Positions 1-9,900 are shown, numbered from the stretch's first letter. The stretch is 48,309 bases of DNA from Deltaproteobacteria bacterium (GCA_021802775.1 JAJZRJ010000020.1:1-48309); one strand, 5' to 3'. Numbers and translations are program-made. The notes: generated from the sequence alone by a model not told the origin.

Positions 1-17
1 TGGCTTTTTCAACTGTC

Positions 18-44
18 GGTTGGCCAAAGGCGCTTTGGCCAACC
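18..44. repeat. Perfect 12-bp hairpin (GGTTGGCCAAAG / CTTTGGCCAACC)
   Basis: Two exact inverted 12-base arms are separated by a 3-base GCG loop. No U-tract follows on either strand, so it is more like an intergenic palindromic repeat than a terminator. It lies downstream of the decayed minus-strand gene at 117-523. Confidence 0.6.
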
Positions 45-103
45 TCGCGAATTTCTTGGCCCTTTCGGGCCGGCAAAATTCGGCGCCACCTCCCTGTGGT
101 GCC

Positions 104-129
104 AGCAGCCCGTTTTTCAACGGGCTGCT
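104..129. repeat. Perfect 11-bp hairpin at the end of the pseudogene
   Basis: AGCAGCCCGTT and AACGGGCTGCT are exact inverted arms around the loop TTTC. The decayed reading frame of the neighbouring pseudogene runs into this hairpin and stops inside it. That suggests a REP-like palindrome has replaced the original gene end. A terminator role is possible but there is no clear U-tract. Confidence 0.55.
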
Positions 130-523
130 AAGACAACAATTTGGTCAGGATAGTGTTGCGTAGCGCCGGAAGCCGCATCGACCAAGATGCCAATACCACC
201 TCCTAAAATGATGTTTCCAAACATGGCTGCCGCAATTGTTTCTTCAACGTTCAACAATGCCGTTTTGTAACATTTTTTCTTGCACACGACCGACAGTGGC
301 CCATCTCCTTTCCTGACCGTTGCAGTCCTTGGGATGCAAAGTATGTACCATTTGCCACCCTTTTTATCTGTCAGTTCACACTTCGCACCATCGACACCTT
401 TTTAAGTTGCAACTGTAACGCGTTGATCTGTTCCGCTGACAATTGTTGCGCAAGTAAGGGGCATAACGGGGCGGTACCCATAAAGGCGATCATCCCTGTT
501 TTCAACACGAACTCTTTTGTCAT
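117..523 (-). pseudogene. Frameshifted small lipoprotein-like gene (pseudogene)
   Basis: The reading frame opens with MTKEFVLKTGMIAFMGTAPLCPLLAQ, a signal-like start, and breaks at an A5 run (plus-strand 399-403) after LQLQL. Shifting frame restores a recognisable domain: a GAKCELTD segment, an RTATVRKGDGPLSVVCKK segment, then AAMFGNIILGGGIGILVDAASGA and HYPD. This matches a widespread family of small secreted or lipoproteins with a C.LT...W...TPG.V.V.....L.V.C..DGY core and a glycine-rich FGNIIAGGGIGAAVDAATGA tail. The core TPG is degraded to IPR, which fits real decay rather than a sequencing error. The two frames together would give about 135 residues. Function of the intact family is unclear to me. 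Confidence 0.6.
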
Positions 524-683
524 CTATTTTCTTTCGGATTCGGGCGCACTGTTACAAATGGTTGATAAAACTGTATGCCAGGCTTATTGAGCAAAGTCAA
601 CATAACAAGGTTAATTTTTTGCTAAAAAATCAAAAAAAGTTCCGTTGTTGCGTGACTCGGTGAAAAAGGAGGTGGCGAAGGAT

Positions 684-1253
684 TCAGACGAGGCCGCGGT
701 CGAAGTTCCAGGCGAAGGCGGCAGGGAGCAGGCGATCCGCGCCATAGGCGGCGAGCACCTCCTTGCCCTTGGCCGCGGTGGCGCCGAGCCGGCCCAAATC
801 GACGAGGAAGTGGCTGGCACCCAAGGCGCGCAGCTCTGCAAGACGACCGGGCAGGGCGAAATCCTGTTCGCTGCTTACCCTGGTGAGTCCTTCCGCCGAT
901 CATCCTCGGTGGCGGCGGCAAGTTTGCCGAGGCCCACATCCTGCCAGGCCAGGGCTGCCTGGCTGGTCGCGGTTGCCGCCGCTTCCGGCAGAATCGTCGG
1001 GGGGTACGATCTCGTGCAGCCGCTTCCGGCAGGTCTCGGGGCTCAGGGTGAAGAGCGCTTTGCCGCCCACCTTGAAGAGGGCATCACCTGGCCGACAACT
1101 GGCCGGTGAGAAAGCCCCTGGTGGTCCGGCGGAGGCCTGGGCGGAGAACTCCTTGAGGCCGCAGAAGACCGCGTCGGCGCCGAACTCCATGGCGGCGAAG
1201 CTGCCGGCCGGGGCGAGAAGCTCGATTTTTTGATGTGCGGGTGGCGCGGTCAT
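684..1253 (-). pseudogene. Internally deleted U32-family peptidase (pseudogene)
   Basis: The N-terminus is typical of U32 peptidases (the YhbU/RlhA/TrhP group, several of which act in tRNA or rRNA hydroxylation): KIELLAPAGSFAAMEFGADAVFCGLKEFSA. A few residues are already missing between the PAGS and GADAV blocks. The start is ATG at 1253; an in-frame TTG lies at 1262. After about residue 45 the frame degenerates. In a different frame, ending at the stop at 684-686, the family's C-terminal block reappears: GRLAELRALGASHFLVDLG, KGKEVLAAYGADRLLPAAF, NFDRGLV. Normal members are about 400 residues or more, so most of the middle is lost. No complete copy is present in this window. Confidence 0.7.
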
Positions 1254-1329
1254 GGCGAGCAAGGGACCATGGCTGACGCTGGCGTGGCAAGGGCCCAGTG
1301 TCCATGGCGCGCAGGAGGGTATCCCTACT

Positions 1330-1373
1330 AAACCAAGACGGCCGCCCCGAGGGACAGCCGTCTTGGTTTTTTT
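1330..1373. terminator. Intrinsic terminator, 12-bp stem
   Basis: AACCAAGACGGC and GCCGTCTTGGTT form a perfect 12-bp stem. Seven T follow on the plus strand and only TTTAGT on the minus strand. It lies just beyond the end of the minus-strand cytochrome gene, so it probably ends that transcript as well as insulating the plus strand. Confidence 0.75.
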
Positions 1374-1394
1374 CCCGCTGCCGCGTGGTCGCGG

Positions 1395-3275
1395 TTATTT
1401 CTGGTGCAGCATCTTCCTGGCCATGGCCAGGTTATGATAGGCAATGGCCCGGATTTGCGCGGCCCGCTGGTCGTCCGGCCGTTGCTCCAATTCCTTCAGG
1501 AAGCGTTCCAGCTCTGTGCGCGCCTTGGCGGTTTTCTTGTCGTTAAAGGGGATGGAGAGATCGATCCCCTTCACGTTCCAGGCATCCTTGGGGAGTACCG
1601 CAAAGGGGGCGATATCCTCCACCTTGCGATTGGGCGCCAGGGTCGGTTCCTCCCAGACAATATCGCTGAAGCGGAGGCCGTTCTTGTCGGCGGTGATGGT
1701 GTAGCTTCCCTTGAACGGCTTGGTCACATCCTTGCCCTCAAAATAGCTCCATTCCGACTTGCCCACCTGGGCATGGGAATCGTGGCAGCTGCCGCAACCG
1801 CGCGGCTTGCCCATGGCGTGGCTCAGTTTGTCCATCTGGATCCAGAGGATTGCCTTGTTGCCCGTAGGAAGATCACCGCGGGTACCGACCACGATGAAGG
1901 CGTCGTTCACGTCGGTGGCCTTGCGCGCCACTTCGAAGGTAAGCGGTTCGCCGATCTGCGGGTTGCCTGGGATCTTGCGTTTGGGGATGGCGCGGAACAG
2001 CAGCCTGGTCGGTTTCAGCTCCCTGGTCTGGTTCATGACCGCCATGGGGTAGGGCTTGACCGGAATCCAGCGGCCCGCGGCATTCTTGATGATGGTCGGC
2101 AGGTCGCGGGTGCCGTAGTACTCCTTGTGCTTGCCGTAGGGAGTCTCCACCCCGAAGGCGTTTCCCTGGCCCCAGAAGGTGTACTGGTAGGCGCCGGAAA
2201 CGGTGACGTGGCACGAGGTGCAGTCCACCTTGCCATGGGGTGAGCTGTTGACCGCTTGGACGATCTCGCCGTGGCAGTCGGCGCAGGATTTGCGCGCATC
2301 ATCGGCGGCGAGGTGGCCGAACTGGTGGTTGGCCGGCTTATGGCAGTCGAGGCACTGGAGTCCGGCCTTGACGTGGGCACCCTGCGGCAGATTGGCGGGG
2401 AAGGAATACTCCCCCCGCACATAACCGGCGCCGCGCCGGCGGTCCATGGGCCCGGCGTGGCAGATGCTGGCCCGGCCGCCGCCATAGCAGCTTGGGGTGT
2501 CGGGCTTGCCGAAGGCGTGCGTCCCTTTATTGGCCGCCGGTTTGAAGTGGCAATCGTTGCACGAGGCGTGGCACAGGTTGCAGGAGCGATTGGAGGCCGC
2601 ATTCTGCGCCGGACTGTAGGGCACGGCGGTGCCGGCCCTGATCGCCTCTTCATTCTGGCCGAACCACATGCCGCAGTTTTGCGGACCAGGGAGTTTTTCG
2701 CTCCACTCGCGGTAGGCCCGCTGGTGCCCCATCAGCCCCTTGGCCGAGCGGTTGTACTCCTTGACCTCCTTGCCATGGCAACGGCCGCAGGTTTGCTCGG
2801 CGATCTTCGGGGCATAGGCCAGGGTTTCCCGGTCGCGGTCGTGCCATTCTATGCCGACGATCTTTTTCACCCCGGCCTGTTCCAGCTTTTTGGGATCGCC
2901 CTTGGGGAGCATGCTGTTCATGCCGCTCCCCTTGGGCGTCAAGGGTTGCAGGGCGCCTGCCGCTTCACGGGAGAGCGCCTCGCCCTTCAGCTTCTTGCCT
3001 GCTCCGACCAGGAAAGGACGCAGCACCCCTTGGTGGGCCGCCGCCTTATCCTGCGCCTTGGGGTCGCCCAGGTGGCAGTCCACGCAGGTGGGCTTGCCCT
3101 GCATGTTCACTTCCTGGTCCACCCGGGCGGGGTCCAGATACATCGCCTCCGCCCCCAGTTCCTTCATCTTCCCCTGATTGCCGTGACAGGCAACGCAGCT
3201 CGACCCGGGGTCAAAACCCCAGGCCGTCCCGGCCGTCACCAGCACCAGAGCGGCCGTCGTCATCACTCTTTTCAT
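1395..3275 (-). CDS. Periplasmic multihaem c-type cytochrome (9 canonical haems plus one possible)
   Basis: This 626-residue protein starts with a signal peptide (MKRVMTTAALVLVTAGTAWG) at the ATG preceded by AAAGGAGG; the longer upstream frame has no such signal. I count nine CXXCH sites: CVACH, CVDCH, CGRCH, CNLCH, CNDCH, CLDCH, CADCH, CTSCH and CGSCH. An additional CYGGGRASICH has eight residues between the cysteines and could bind a tenth haem. A haem-free stretch of about 150 residues separates the eighth and ninth sites. The C-terminus is helical and charged. Many haems and periplasmic export point to electron transfer or a respiratory reductase. The exact family and substrate are not recognisable by eye. 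It stands alone behind a sigma54-type promoter, divergent from a two-component system that probably controls it. Confidence 0.9.
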   Translation of the reverse strand: MKRVMTTAALVLVTAGTAWGFDPGSSCVACHGNQGKMKELGAEAMYLDPARVDQEVNMQGKPTCVDCHLGDPKAQDKAAAHQGVLRPFLVGAGKKLKGEALSREAAGALQPLTPKGSGMNSMLPKGDPKKLEQAGVKKIVGIEWHDRDRETLAYAPKIAEQTCGRCHGKEVKEYNRSAKGLMGHQRAYREWSEKLPGPQNCGMWFGQNEEAIRAGTAVPYSPAQNAASNRSCNLCHASCNDCHFKPAANKGTHAFGKPDTPSCYGGGRASICHAGPMDRRRGAGYVRGEYSFPANLPQGAHVKAGLQCLDCHKPANHQFGHLAADDARKSCADCHGEIVQAVNSSPHGKVDCTSCHVTVSGAYQYTFWGQGNAFGVETPYGKHKEYYGTRDLPTIIKNAAGRWIPVKPYPMAVMNQTRELKPTRLLFRAIPKRKIPGNPQIGEPLTFEVARKATDVNDAFIVVGTRGDLPTGNKAILWIQMDKLSHAMGKPRGCGSCHDSHAQVGKSEWSYFEGKDVTKPFKGSYTITADKNGLRFSDIVWEEPTLAPNRKVEDIAPFAVLPKDAWNVKGIDLSIPFNDKKTAKARTELERFLKELEQRPDDQRAAQIRAIAYHNLAMARKMLHQK

Positions 3276-3343
3276 GGCTTCCTCCTTTGGCCTGACTTGG
3301 TCCCCTATGGCCTGACCTGGCCATTGTATCATGAACACGGATT

Positions 3344-3359
3344 AACACAAACCGTGCCA
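3344..3359 (-). promoter_or_regulatory. Sigma54 (-24/-12) promoter of the cytochrome gene
   Basis: The minus strand reads TGGCACGGTTTGTGTT. Against the sigma54 consensus TGGCACGNNNNTTGCW the -24 block is perfect, and three of five -12 positions match at the correct spacing. The start codon is about 70 bases downstream. Activator-type palindromes lie about 95-140 bases upstream, the usual enhancer distance. Confidence 0.6.
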
Positions 3360-3409
3360 GGGGGTGGCACGAACCAGGGCCGACCGAAACGGCCAGGGAT
3401 AAAAACAGG

Positions 3410-3438
3410 TTGACCAAGAACGGCTGGCGGCGTACGGT
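3410..3438 (+). promoter_or_regulatory. Possible sigma70 promoter of the kinase/regulator operon
   Basis: TTGACC and TACGGT are separated by 17 bases. The predicted transcription start would fall at the first GGTGC-N5-GCACC site, so bound regulator could repress its own operon. The -10 box is weak. Confidence 0.35.
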
Positions 3439-3445
3439 GAATTCG

Positions 3446-3503
3446 GGTGCATTTTGCACCGCATCTGGGTGCACAAGGCATCCGGTTTGGTGCAGAATGC
3501 ACC
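3446..3503. promoter_or_regulatory. Three phased GGTGC-N5-GCACC operator/enhancer sites
   Basis: Site 1 is GGTGCATTTTGCACC (3446-3460). Site 2 is GGTGCACAAGGCATC (3468-3482), with one mismatch in the right arm. Site 3 is GGTGCAGAATGCACC (3489-3503), extended by one more pair to 3488-3504. Centres lie at 3453, 3475 and 3496, that is 22 and 21 bases apart or two helical turns each. Array and spacing suit a dimeric NtrC-family activator. The likely binder is the product of 5443-6795. Confidence 0.6.
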
Positions 3504-3514
3504 ATGAGGTTGCT

Positions 3515-5446
3515 ATGAAACGTTTGGGTATCCGTCGCAAGGCATTGGTCACCCTGCTGGGGGTGGCGGTCCCCTCGCTGCTCGCCTTTTCGGCGCTGAT
3601 TATCGCCTCCACCGCGCTCATCCTCCAGCGGAACGCCTCTCGTCAGGTCAGTTCGCTGGCGGCGCGGTCGGCGACTGGGCTGGCCGAGATGGTAGAGCGT
3701 TCGCAGGCGACCCTGCTGACCATGGCGGCCTCCCGGGAGGTGAGCGAGTATCGGGTTGCGGCGGCGGGTAACCAGGCCCGGCTGGCCGGGGCGCTCCGGC
3801 GTCTGGAGCATTCCTTTTTCGGCTGGCAGAAGCTGGATGCCACCATCCAGGCGATTCGCCTGATCGACCCCGCCGGCAACGTCCTGGTCAAGATCAAAGA
3901 GGGGAAAGTCGTGCCTGCCACCGGTCCGGCCCGCCCCCCGTTCTCCCTGCCCGCGGTCCATTCGGTGGCGGGTCGCGATTTCTTCCAAGCTGCGCTCCGG
4001 CTGCCCCGCAACGGCGTGCTCATCTCCAACCTGGAACGGGGCAGGATCGAGGAGGAGGACGCCTTCTGCCCGGCCATGGTACGGTTCGCCACCCCGCTGG
4101 TCGGCGCGAACGGCGTGAAGGTCGGTGTGTTGGTGATCAACGTCTGGGGCGAGCAGGCCGGCCAGCTGATCAATCGCCTGATTGCCGAAGCCGAGGGCAG
4201 CGCCTTCCTGGTCGAACGCAACCTCGATGACCCGCACCGCAACGGCATTTACCTTTTCCATCGGGACGAGGCGTGCGAGTTCGGCGACCAGACCGGCAGC
4301 CATCGCACCATCTTCGACGATTATCCCCCTGAGATTACCAGCGCCTGGCTCGACCGCGACCGCGGCATCGCCAGCGACCCCCGCACCAGGGATATCCTGG
4401 CCCACGCCTACTACTCACCTTACGGCCGCCAGGATCGGGGCTGGGTGGTGGTGGTCAATGCCCGGCGGGATTTCTTTCTGGAACCGCTGGCCACCATCGG
4501 CCGGCAGACCGCGCTCTGGGCCGCGGTGGTGCTGATCCTCGCCCTGGCGGCCTCCCTCTTTTTCGCCCGCTCCCTGACCCGCCCGATTCAGGATGTGGTG
4601 GAGGGCATCCGCCGCATGGGGAAGAACACGGCCGAACGGATTCCGGAAGGCCCGCAGGACGAGGTCGGCTTTCTGGCCGGGGAGATCAACCGGATGGCCG
4701 ACGCCATCCAGCACAATGCCGAAGAACAGGTGCGGGTGGAGGAACGCATCCGCGATACGGAAAAACTGGCCTCCATCGGGGAGATGGCAGCCGGGCTGGC
4801 GCACGAACTCAACACCCCGCTCGGCAACATCAAGGCCCTGGCGATCCTGGCCCGGAAAGGCATCGAACAGGGCGAGTGCGACCGGCGAGGACTCACCGGC
4901 GATCTGGACGACATCGTCGATCAGGCCGGAAAGTGCAGTGACATCATCAGCGGGCTGCTGAGTTTTGCCCGGCGCTCCGAGGCAAGGCCAATGCCCCATG
5001 ACCCGGCGAGCCTCCTTGGCGAGGCCTTGGCCCTGGTCAAGCTGCGGGCCGAAAAGAAAGCGGTGCGGCTCACCTGCAACGGCCCCGGCCACCTCCCGTC
5101 CCTGCTGGTGGACGGCGACCAGTTGCGCCAGGTCTTTGTCAACATTCTGCTGAATGGGATCGATGCGGCGCCGGGCGGCGAGGTGGATGTGACCTTGCAC
5201 CGGCAGGAGGACGGGGTGCGGATCGCGTTCCGGGACAATGGCTGCGGCATTGCCCCGGAACACCTGAGCCGGATATTCGATCCCTTCTTCACCACCAAGG
5301 AGGTGGGCCAGGGGACCGGCCTCGGCCTGTCGGTGAGCTACGGCATGATCAACGCCATGGGCGGGAGCATCGGCGTGGAGTCGCGGCCCGGCGAGGGCGC
5401 CTGCTTCACGCTCTTCCTCCCGGCGACAGAGGAGAAAGGAACATGA
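3515..5446 (+). CDS. Membrane sensor histidine kinase (NtrB/ZraS-like)
   Basis: This 643-residue kinase begins MKRLGIRRKALVTLLG. The ATG at 3515 is preferred to the upstream extension because the first membrane segment (about residues 10-36) then sits at the N-terminus. A large periplasmic Cache-like sensor region (about 40-330) is followed by a second membrane segment (about 332-352), a HAMP linker and a HisKA domain. The phospho-acceptor is His430 in LAHELNTPLGN. The ATPase domain follows, with N-box NILLNGID, G1 DNGCGIAP, F-box FDPFFTTKEVG and G2 GTGLGLSVS. There is no receiver domain. Its stop overlaps the start of the response regulator by ATGA. It presumably senses a periplasmic ligand and phosphorylates that regulator; the ligand is unknown. 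Confidence 0.92.
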   Translation: MKRLGIRRKALVTLLGVAVPSLLAFSALIIASTALILQRNASRQVSSLAARSATGLAEMVERSQATLLTMAASREVSEYRVAAAGNQARLAGALRRLEHSFFGWQKLDATIQAIRLIDPAGNVLVKIKEGKVVPATGPARPPFSLPAVHSVAGRDFFQAALRLPRNGVLISNLERGRIEEEDAFCPAMVRFATPLVGANGVKVGVLVINVWGEQAGQLINRLIAEAEGSAFLVERNLDDPHRNGIYLFHRDEACEFGDQTGSHRTIFDDYPPEITSAWLDRDRGIASDPRTRDILAHAYYSPYGRQDRGWVVVVNARRDFFLEPLATIGRQTALWAAVVLILALAASLFFARSLTRPIQDVVEGIRRMGKNTAERIPEGPQDEVGFLAGEINRMADAIQHNAEEQVRVEERIRDTEKLASIGEMAAGLAHELNTPLGNIKALAILARKGIEQGECDRRGLTGDLDDIVDQAGKCSDIISGLLSFARRSEARPMPHDPASLLGEALALVKLRAEKKAVRLTCNGPGHLPSLLVDGDQLRQVFVNILLNGIDAAPGGEVDVTLHRQEDGVRIAFRDNGCGIAPEHLSRIFDPFFTTKEVGQGTGLGLSVSYGMINAMGGSIGVESRPGEGACFTLFLPATEEKGT

Positions 5447-6795
5447 GCCGGGTGATTGTGGTGGACGACGACCCGCTGGCCTGCCGCATCCTGACGCGGA
5501 TGCTGGGGCCGGACCATCAGGTGACCGCCTTTGGCAACGGCGAGGAGGCCCTGGCCCACTTCCGCCAATACGGCGCGGAGATCATCCTGAGCGACCTGAA
5601 GATGCCGCGCCTGGGGGGGATGGAGCTGCTGGCCAAGGTGAAGGAGATCAACCCCGAGGTCCCGGTAATCATCATCACCGGCCACTCCTCCCTGGACGGC
5701 GCGGTGGCGGCGGTAAAGAAGGGAGCCTGCGACTACATCGCCAAACCCTTTGACCCGGACGACGTCCTGGTGCGGATCAACCGGGCTCTCAAGGAACGGC
5801 GGCTGGAGGAGACGGTGGCCCTCTATCGCCAGGAACGGGAGCTGGAGCAGGAGCGCCATGTCCCGCTCACCCGCAGCCGCTGCATGGAAGAGGTCCTGGA
5901 ACTGGGGCGCCGGGTCGCCCGCAGCGACAGCAGCGTCTTGATCCAGGGAGAAACCGGGGTCGGCAAGGAACTGGTGGCGCGGATGATCCACCACTGCTCC
6001 CAGCGGCGCGATCAGCCCTTTGTTCCGGTCAACTGCGGCGCCCTGGCCGAGGGGGTGCTGGAAAGCGAGCTGTTCGGCCACGAACGGGGCGCCTTTACCG
6101 GCGCCGTGGCCCGCAGGTCCGGCTACTTCGAGCTGGCCAACCACGGCACCCTGTTTCTCGACGAAATCGGCACCACCGGCAATCCCTTCCAGGTCAAGCT
6201 GTTGCGCGTCCTGCAGGACCGCACCGTGACCCGGGTCGGCAGCGGCACGCCCATCGGGGTCGATACCCGCATCATCGCCGCCGCCAACCAGAACCTGGAG
6301 GAGGCAATCCGGCGCGGCACCTTTCGCAACGACCTCTACTACCGCCTGAGCGTCGTCACCCTGGTGATCCCTCCCCTGCGCGAGCGGCCGGAGGATATCC
6401 CGCTGCTGGCCGAGCATTTCATGCAACGCTATCGCCAGATCAATCCGCGGGTCAGCGGAATCTCCGAGGCAGGTCGGCGCCTGCTGGAACGCTATGACTA
6501 CCCCGGCAATGTCCGTGAGCTGGAGAACATTATCGAACGGGCCATGATTATCGAGACCACGGAGCTGCTCACCCCCCAGAGTCTGCTGGTGGAGGGGGGA
6601 GCCACGGCCGGGCCGCCGGAGGAGGAGCCACTCCGCATGAAAGAGGCCGAACGGGATCATATCCTGCGGGTTCTGCGTTCCTGTGGCGGCCGGAAGCTGG
6701 AAGCGGCGCGGTTGTTGGGGATCAACAAGACCACGCTCTGGCGCAAGATGAAACGGTATGGCCTGGAAAACGGGCAGGGTGAGGGGGCGTCATAA
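5443..6795 (+). CDS. NtrC-family sigma54-dependent response regulator
   Basis: The 450-residue protein has the full three-domain layout. The receiver domain (about 1-115) carries the acidic pocket VDDDP and phospho-acceptor Asp51 in LSDLKMP. The AAA+ sigma54-activator domain has Walker A GETGVGKE (169-176), GAFTGA (216-221), which contacts sigma54, and Walker B LFLDEIG. The C-terminal Fis-type helix-turn-helix is near 420-445 (EAARLLGINKTTLWRKMKR). The operon partner kinase overlaps by four bases. With an intact GAFTGA it should activate sigma54 promoters. The cytochrome promoter at 3344-3359, with three phased palindromes upstream, is the obvious local target. Confidence 0.95.
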   Translation: MSRVIVVDDDPLACRILTRMLGPDHQVTAFGNGEEALAHFRQYGAEIILSDLKMPRLGGMELLAKVKEINPEVPVIIITGHSSLDGAVAAVKKGACDYIAKPFDPDDVLVRINRALKERRLEETVALYRQERELEQERHVPLTRSRCMEEVLELGRRVARSDSSVLIQGETGVGKELVARMIHHCSQRRDQPFVPVNCGALAEGVLESELFGHERGAFTGAVARRSGYFELANHGTLFLDEIGTTGNPFQVKLLRVLQDRTVTRVGSGTPIGVDTRIIAAANQNLEEAIRRGTFRNDLYYRLSVVTLVIPPLRERPEDIPLLAEHFMQRYRQINPRVSGISEAGRRLLERYDYPGNVRELENIIERAMIIETTELLTPQSLLVEGGATAGPPEEEPLRMKEAERDHILRVLRSCGGRKLEAARLLGINKTTLWRKMKRYGLENGQGEGAS

Positions 6796-6902
6796 AAAAA
6801 CGGCGTTCCGTCCTTGTTCGTGGTAGAGTTGCGCTGTTTGCCCGGCCCGGTTTGTCGGGTCTGATTCGCATAAGAACCATATGAATTCATTTGGGAAACA
6901 AT

Positions 6903-9900
6903 ATGAGCGCCATTGTCCGCCAGCTCTACCGTCAGCTCGACAGCCATTGCGAACTTTGTTTCAACATCGAATCCACCGGCCCGCTTCCTGCCGACGAGCT
7001 GGATAAGCTGCGGCTGATCCTGGCGGACGGCTTCCTGCGCGAGACCGTGACCGATACTCCGGCGCTGACTGGCCCGCGGGTGGTGGAGGTGGGGCCGCGG
7101 CTCAACTTCGCCACCGCCTGGTCTTCGAACCTGGTCTCCATCTGCCAGGCCATCGGCCTCACGTCGGTGACCCGGGTGGAGCGCTCCCGCCGCTACCTCA
7201 TGGCCGAGGGCGAGGATCTCGCCGCCTTTGTCGCGAAGCACCACGACCGCATGACCGAGTGCCCCTATCCGGCAGCGCTCACCACCTTCGAGACCGGGGT
7301 CACCCCGGAGGCGGTCTATGAGATCGACCTGAAAAGCAAGGGGCCGGATGGGCTGCTCGACATCCCCGGCATCTCCATGGACGAATGGGACCGCGATTTC
7401 TACTACGACTACTTCGTCAGGAAGCACGGCCGCAACCCCACCATCGTCGAGATCATGGACCTCAACAACGCCAACTCCGAACACTCGCGCCACGGCTTCT
7501 TCCGCGGCAGGCAGGTGATCGACGGCGTCGAGCAGCCGGAGAGCCTGTTCAGCCTGGTCAAATCGACCCTCACCGCCCATCCCAAGGGCAGCGTCATTGC
7601 CTTTGCCGACAACTCCAGCGCCGTGACCGGCCATGCGCTCACCACCCTGATTCCGGCCGAGCCCGGTGCGCCCTCGCCGCTGCGCGAACAGCAGGTGGTG
7701 TACAACGTCCTCTTCACCGCCGAGACCCACAATTTCCCCACCGGCGTGGCGCCGTTTCCGGGGGCCGAGACCGGCACCGGCGGCCGCATCCGCGACGTGC
7801 AGGGCACCGGCAGGGGCGGCTTTGTCATGGCCGGCACCGCGGCCTATTGCGTGGGCAACCTCGAAATCCCCGGCTACGAGTTGCCGTGGGAGAAACCCCA
7901 CCCGCGGCCGGAGAACCTCGCCAGCCCGCTGGCCATCGAGATCGAGGCCAGCAACGGCGCCTCGGACTACGGCAACAAATTCGGCGAACCGCTGATCCTG
8001 GGCTTTACCCGCTCCTTTGATCTGCAACTCGAGAGCGGCGAGCGCTGGGCCTACCTCAAGCCCATCATGTTTGCCGGCGGCATCGGCCAGATCGACGCCC
8101 GCCACACCACCAAGGCCGAGGCCAAGAAAGGCATGCTCATCGTCCAGGTGGGCGGCCCGGCCTACCGGGTCGGTTTCGGCGGCGGCGCGGCCTCCAGCAT
8201 GCTCCAGGGCGAGAACGTGAGCGAGCTCGACTTCGACGCGGTGCAGCGCGGCGACGCCGAGATGGAGCAGAAGATGAACCGGGTGATCCGCGCCTGCAAC
8301 GAGATGGGCGACAAGACCCTGATCGAGGTGATCCACGACCAGGGCGCCGGTGGCCCGGCCAACGTGCTGAAAGAGCTGGTGGAGAAATCCGGCGGCAGGA
8401 TCGAGATCCGCAACATCCGGGTGGGCGACCCCACCATGAGCGTGCTGGAGATTTACGTGGCCGAGTATCAGGAGCGCAACGGCTTCCTGATTCGCAAGGA
8501 GAACATCGAGAAATTCCAGGCGATCTGCGCCCGCGAGAAGGTGGCCTGCGAGGTGCTGGGCGAGGTGACCGGCGACCTGCGCTTTATCGTGCACGACAGC
8601 CGGGATAACTCCACGCCGGTGGATATCGAACTCAATGAACTGCTCGGCAACGTGCCGATCAAGACCTTTACCGATTCCCGCGCCACCACCCCGCTGCCAG
8701 CCCTGAACTTGCCGGCCGTCAGCGTGAAGGAGGCGCTCCACAACGTGCTGCGCCTGGTCTCGGTGGGCTCCAAGCGTTTCCTCACCAACAAGGTGGACCG
8801 GGCCGTCACCGGCCTCATTGCCCGCCAGCAGTGCTGCGGCCCCTTGCAACTCACGGCGAGCGACGTGGCCGTGGTGGCCCAGAGCCATTTTGCCCGCTCC
8901 GGCGGGGCCACGGCCATTGGCGAGCAGCCGATCAAGATGCTGGTCAACCCGGCGGCCGGCGCGCGGATGGCGGTGGGCGAGGCGCTCACCAACCTGGTCT
9001 GGGCGCGGGTCGATGATCTCGAACAGGTGAAGTGCTCGGCCAACTGGATGTGGGCGCCGAAACTCCCCGGCGAGGGCGCGGCCCTTTACGACGCGGCCCA
9101 GGCGATGTGCGAGGCCATGAAGGCGGTGGGCATCGCGGTGGACGGCGGCAAGGACAGCCTCTCCATGGCCACCAGGGTGGGCAAGGAGACGGTGAAATCG
9201 CCCCGCGAGCTGGTGATTTCCGTCTACGGCGCCATGGCCGATATTGGCAAAATCATCACCCCGGACTTGAAGCAGCCGGGTGCTGGCCTGCTCTTCATCG
9301 ACCTCAGTGGCGGGAAAAACCGGCTGGGCGGCACGGCCCTGGCCCAGACCCTGGGGCAGATCGGCAACGAGTCGCCGGACATGGATAATCCTGGGTTGGT
9401 CAAGGCGGCCTTCCGGGCGGTACATGAACTGATCGACCAGGACCTCATCTCGGCCGGCCACGACCGCAGCGACGGCGGCCTCATCACCACGGTGCTGGAG
9501 ATGGCCTTTGCCGGCAACTGCGGCCTGGAGATCGATCTTGCGAGCACCGATGCGCCGCTGGCCGTCCTCTTCAGTGAGGAGTTGGGGCTGGTGGTGGAGT
9601 GCGGCGACGTCAAGGCAGTGGAATCGATCCTGGCCAAACACGGTGTGCCTTGTGCGGCCATCGGCACCAGCACTCCTGCCAACCAGATCCGCATCCGGGT
9701 CAACGGCGAGACCGTGCTCGACGAGGAGATGCCGCTGCTCCGCCAGTGGTGGGAGGAGACGAGCTTTCAGCTCGAACGGCTCCAGATCGGGCCGGAGATG
9801 GCAGCCGAGGAGAGGAAGAACATCTTCGACCGCCAGGGGCCGGAGTACGTGCTGCCCTTTACGCCTGCGCCCACCGCGCCGGCGATCCTCAAGAGTGCCA

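Noticed and set aside
2256-3413. Plus-strand open frame of 385 codons
   Set aside because: Antisense to the multihaem cytochrome; composition is a shadow of the CXXCH gene and there is no ribosome site.
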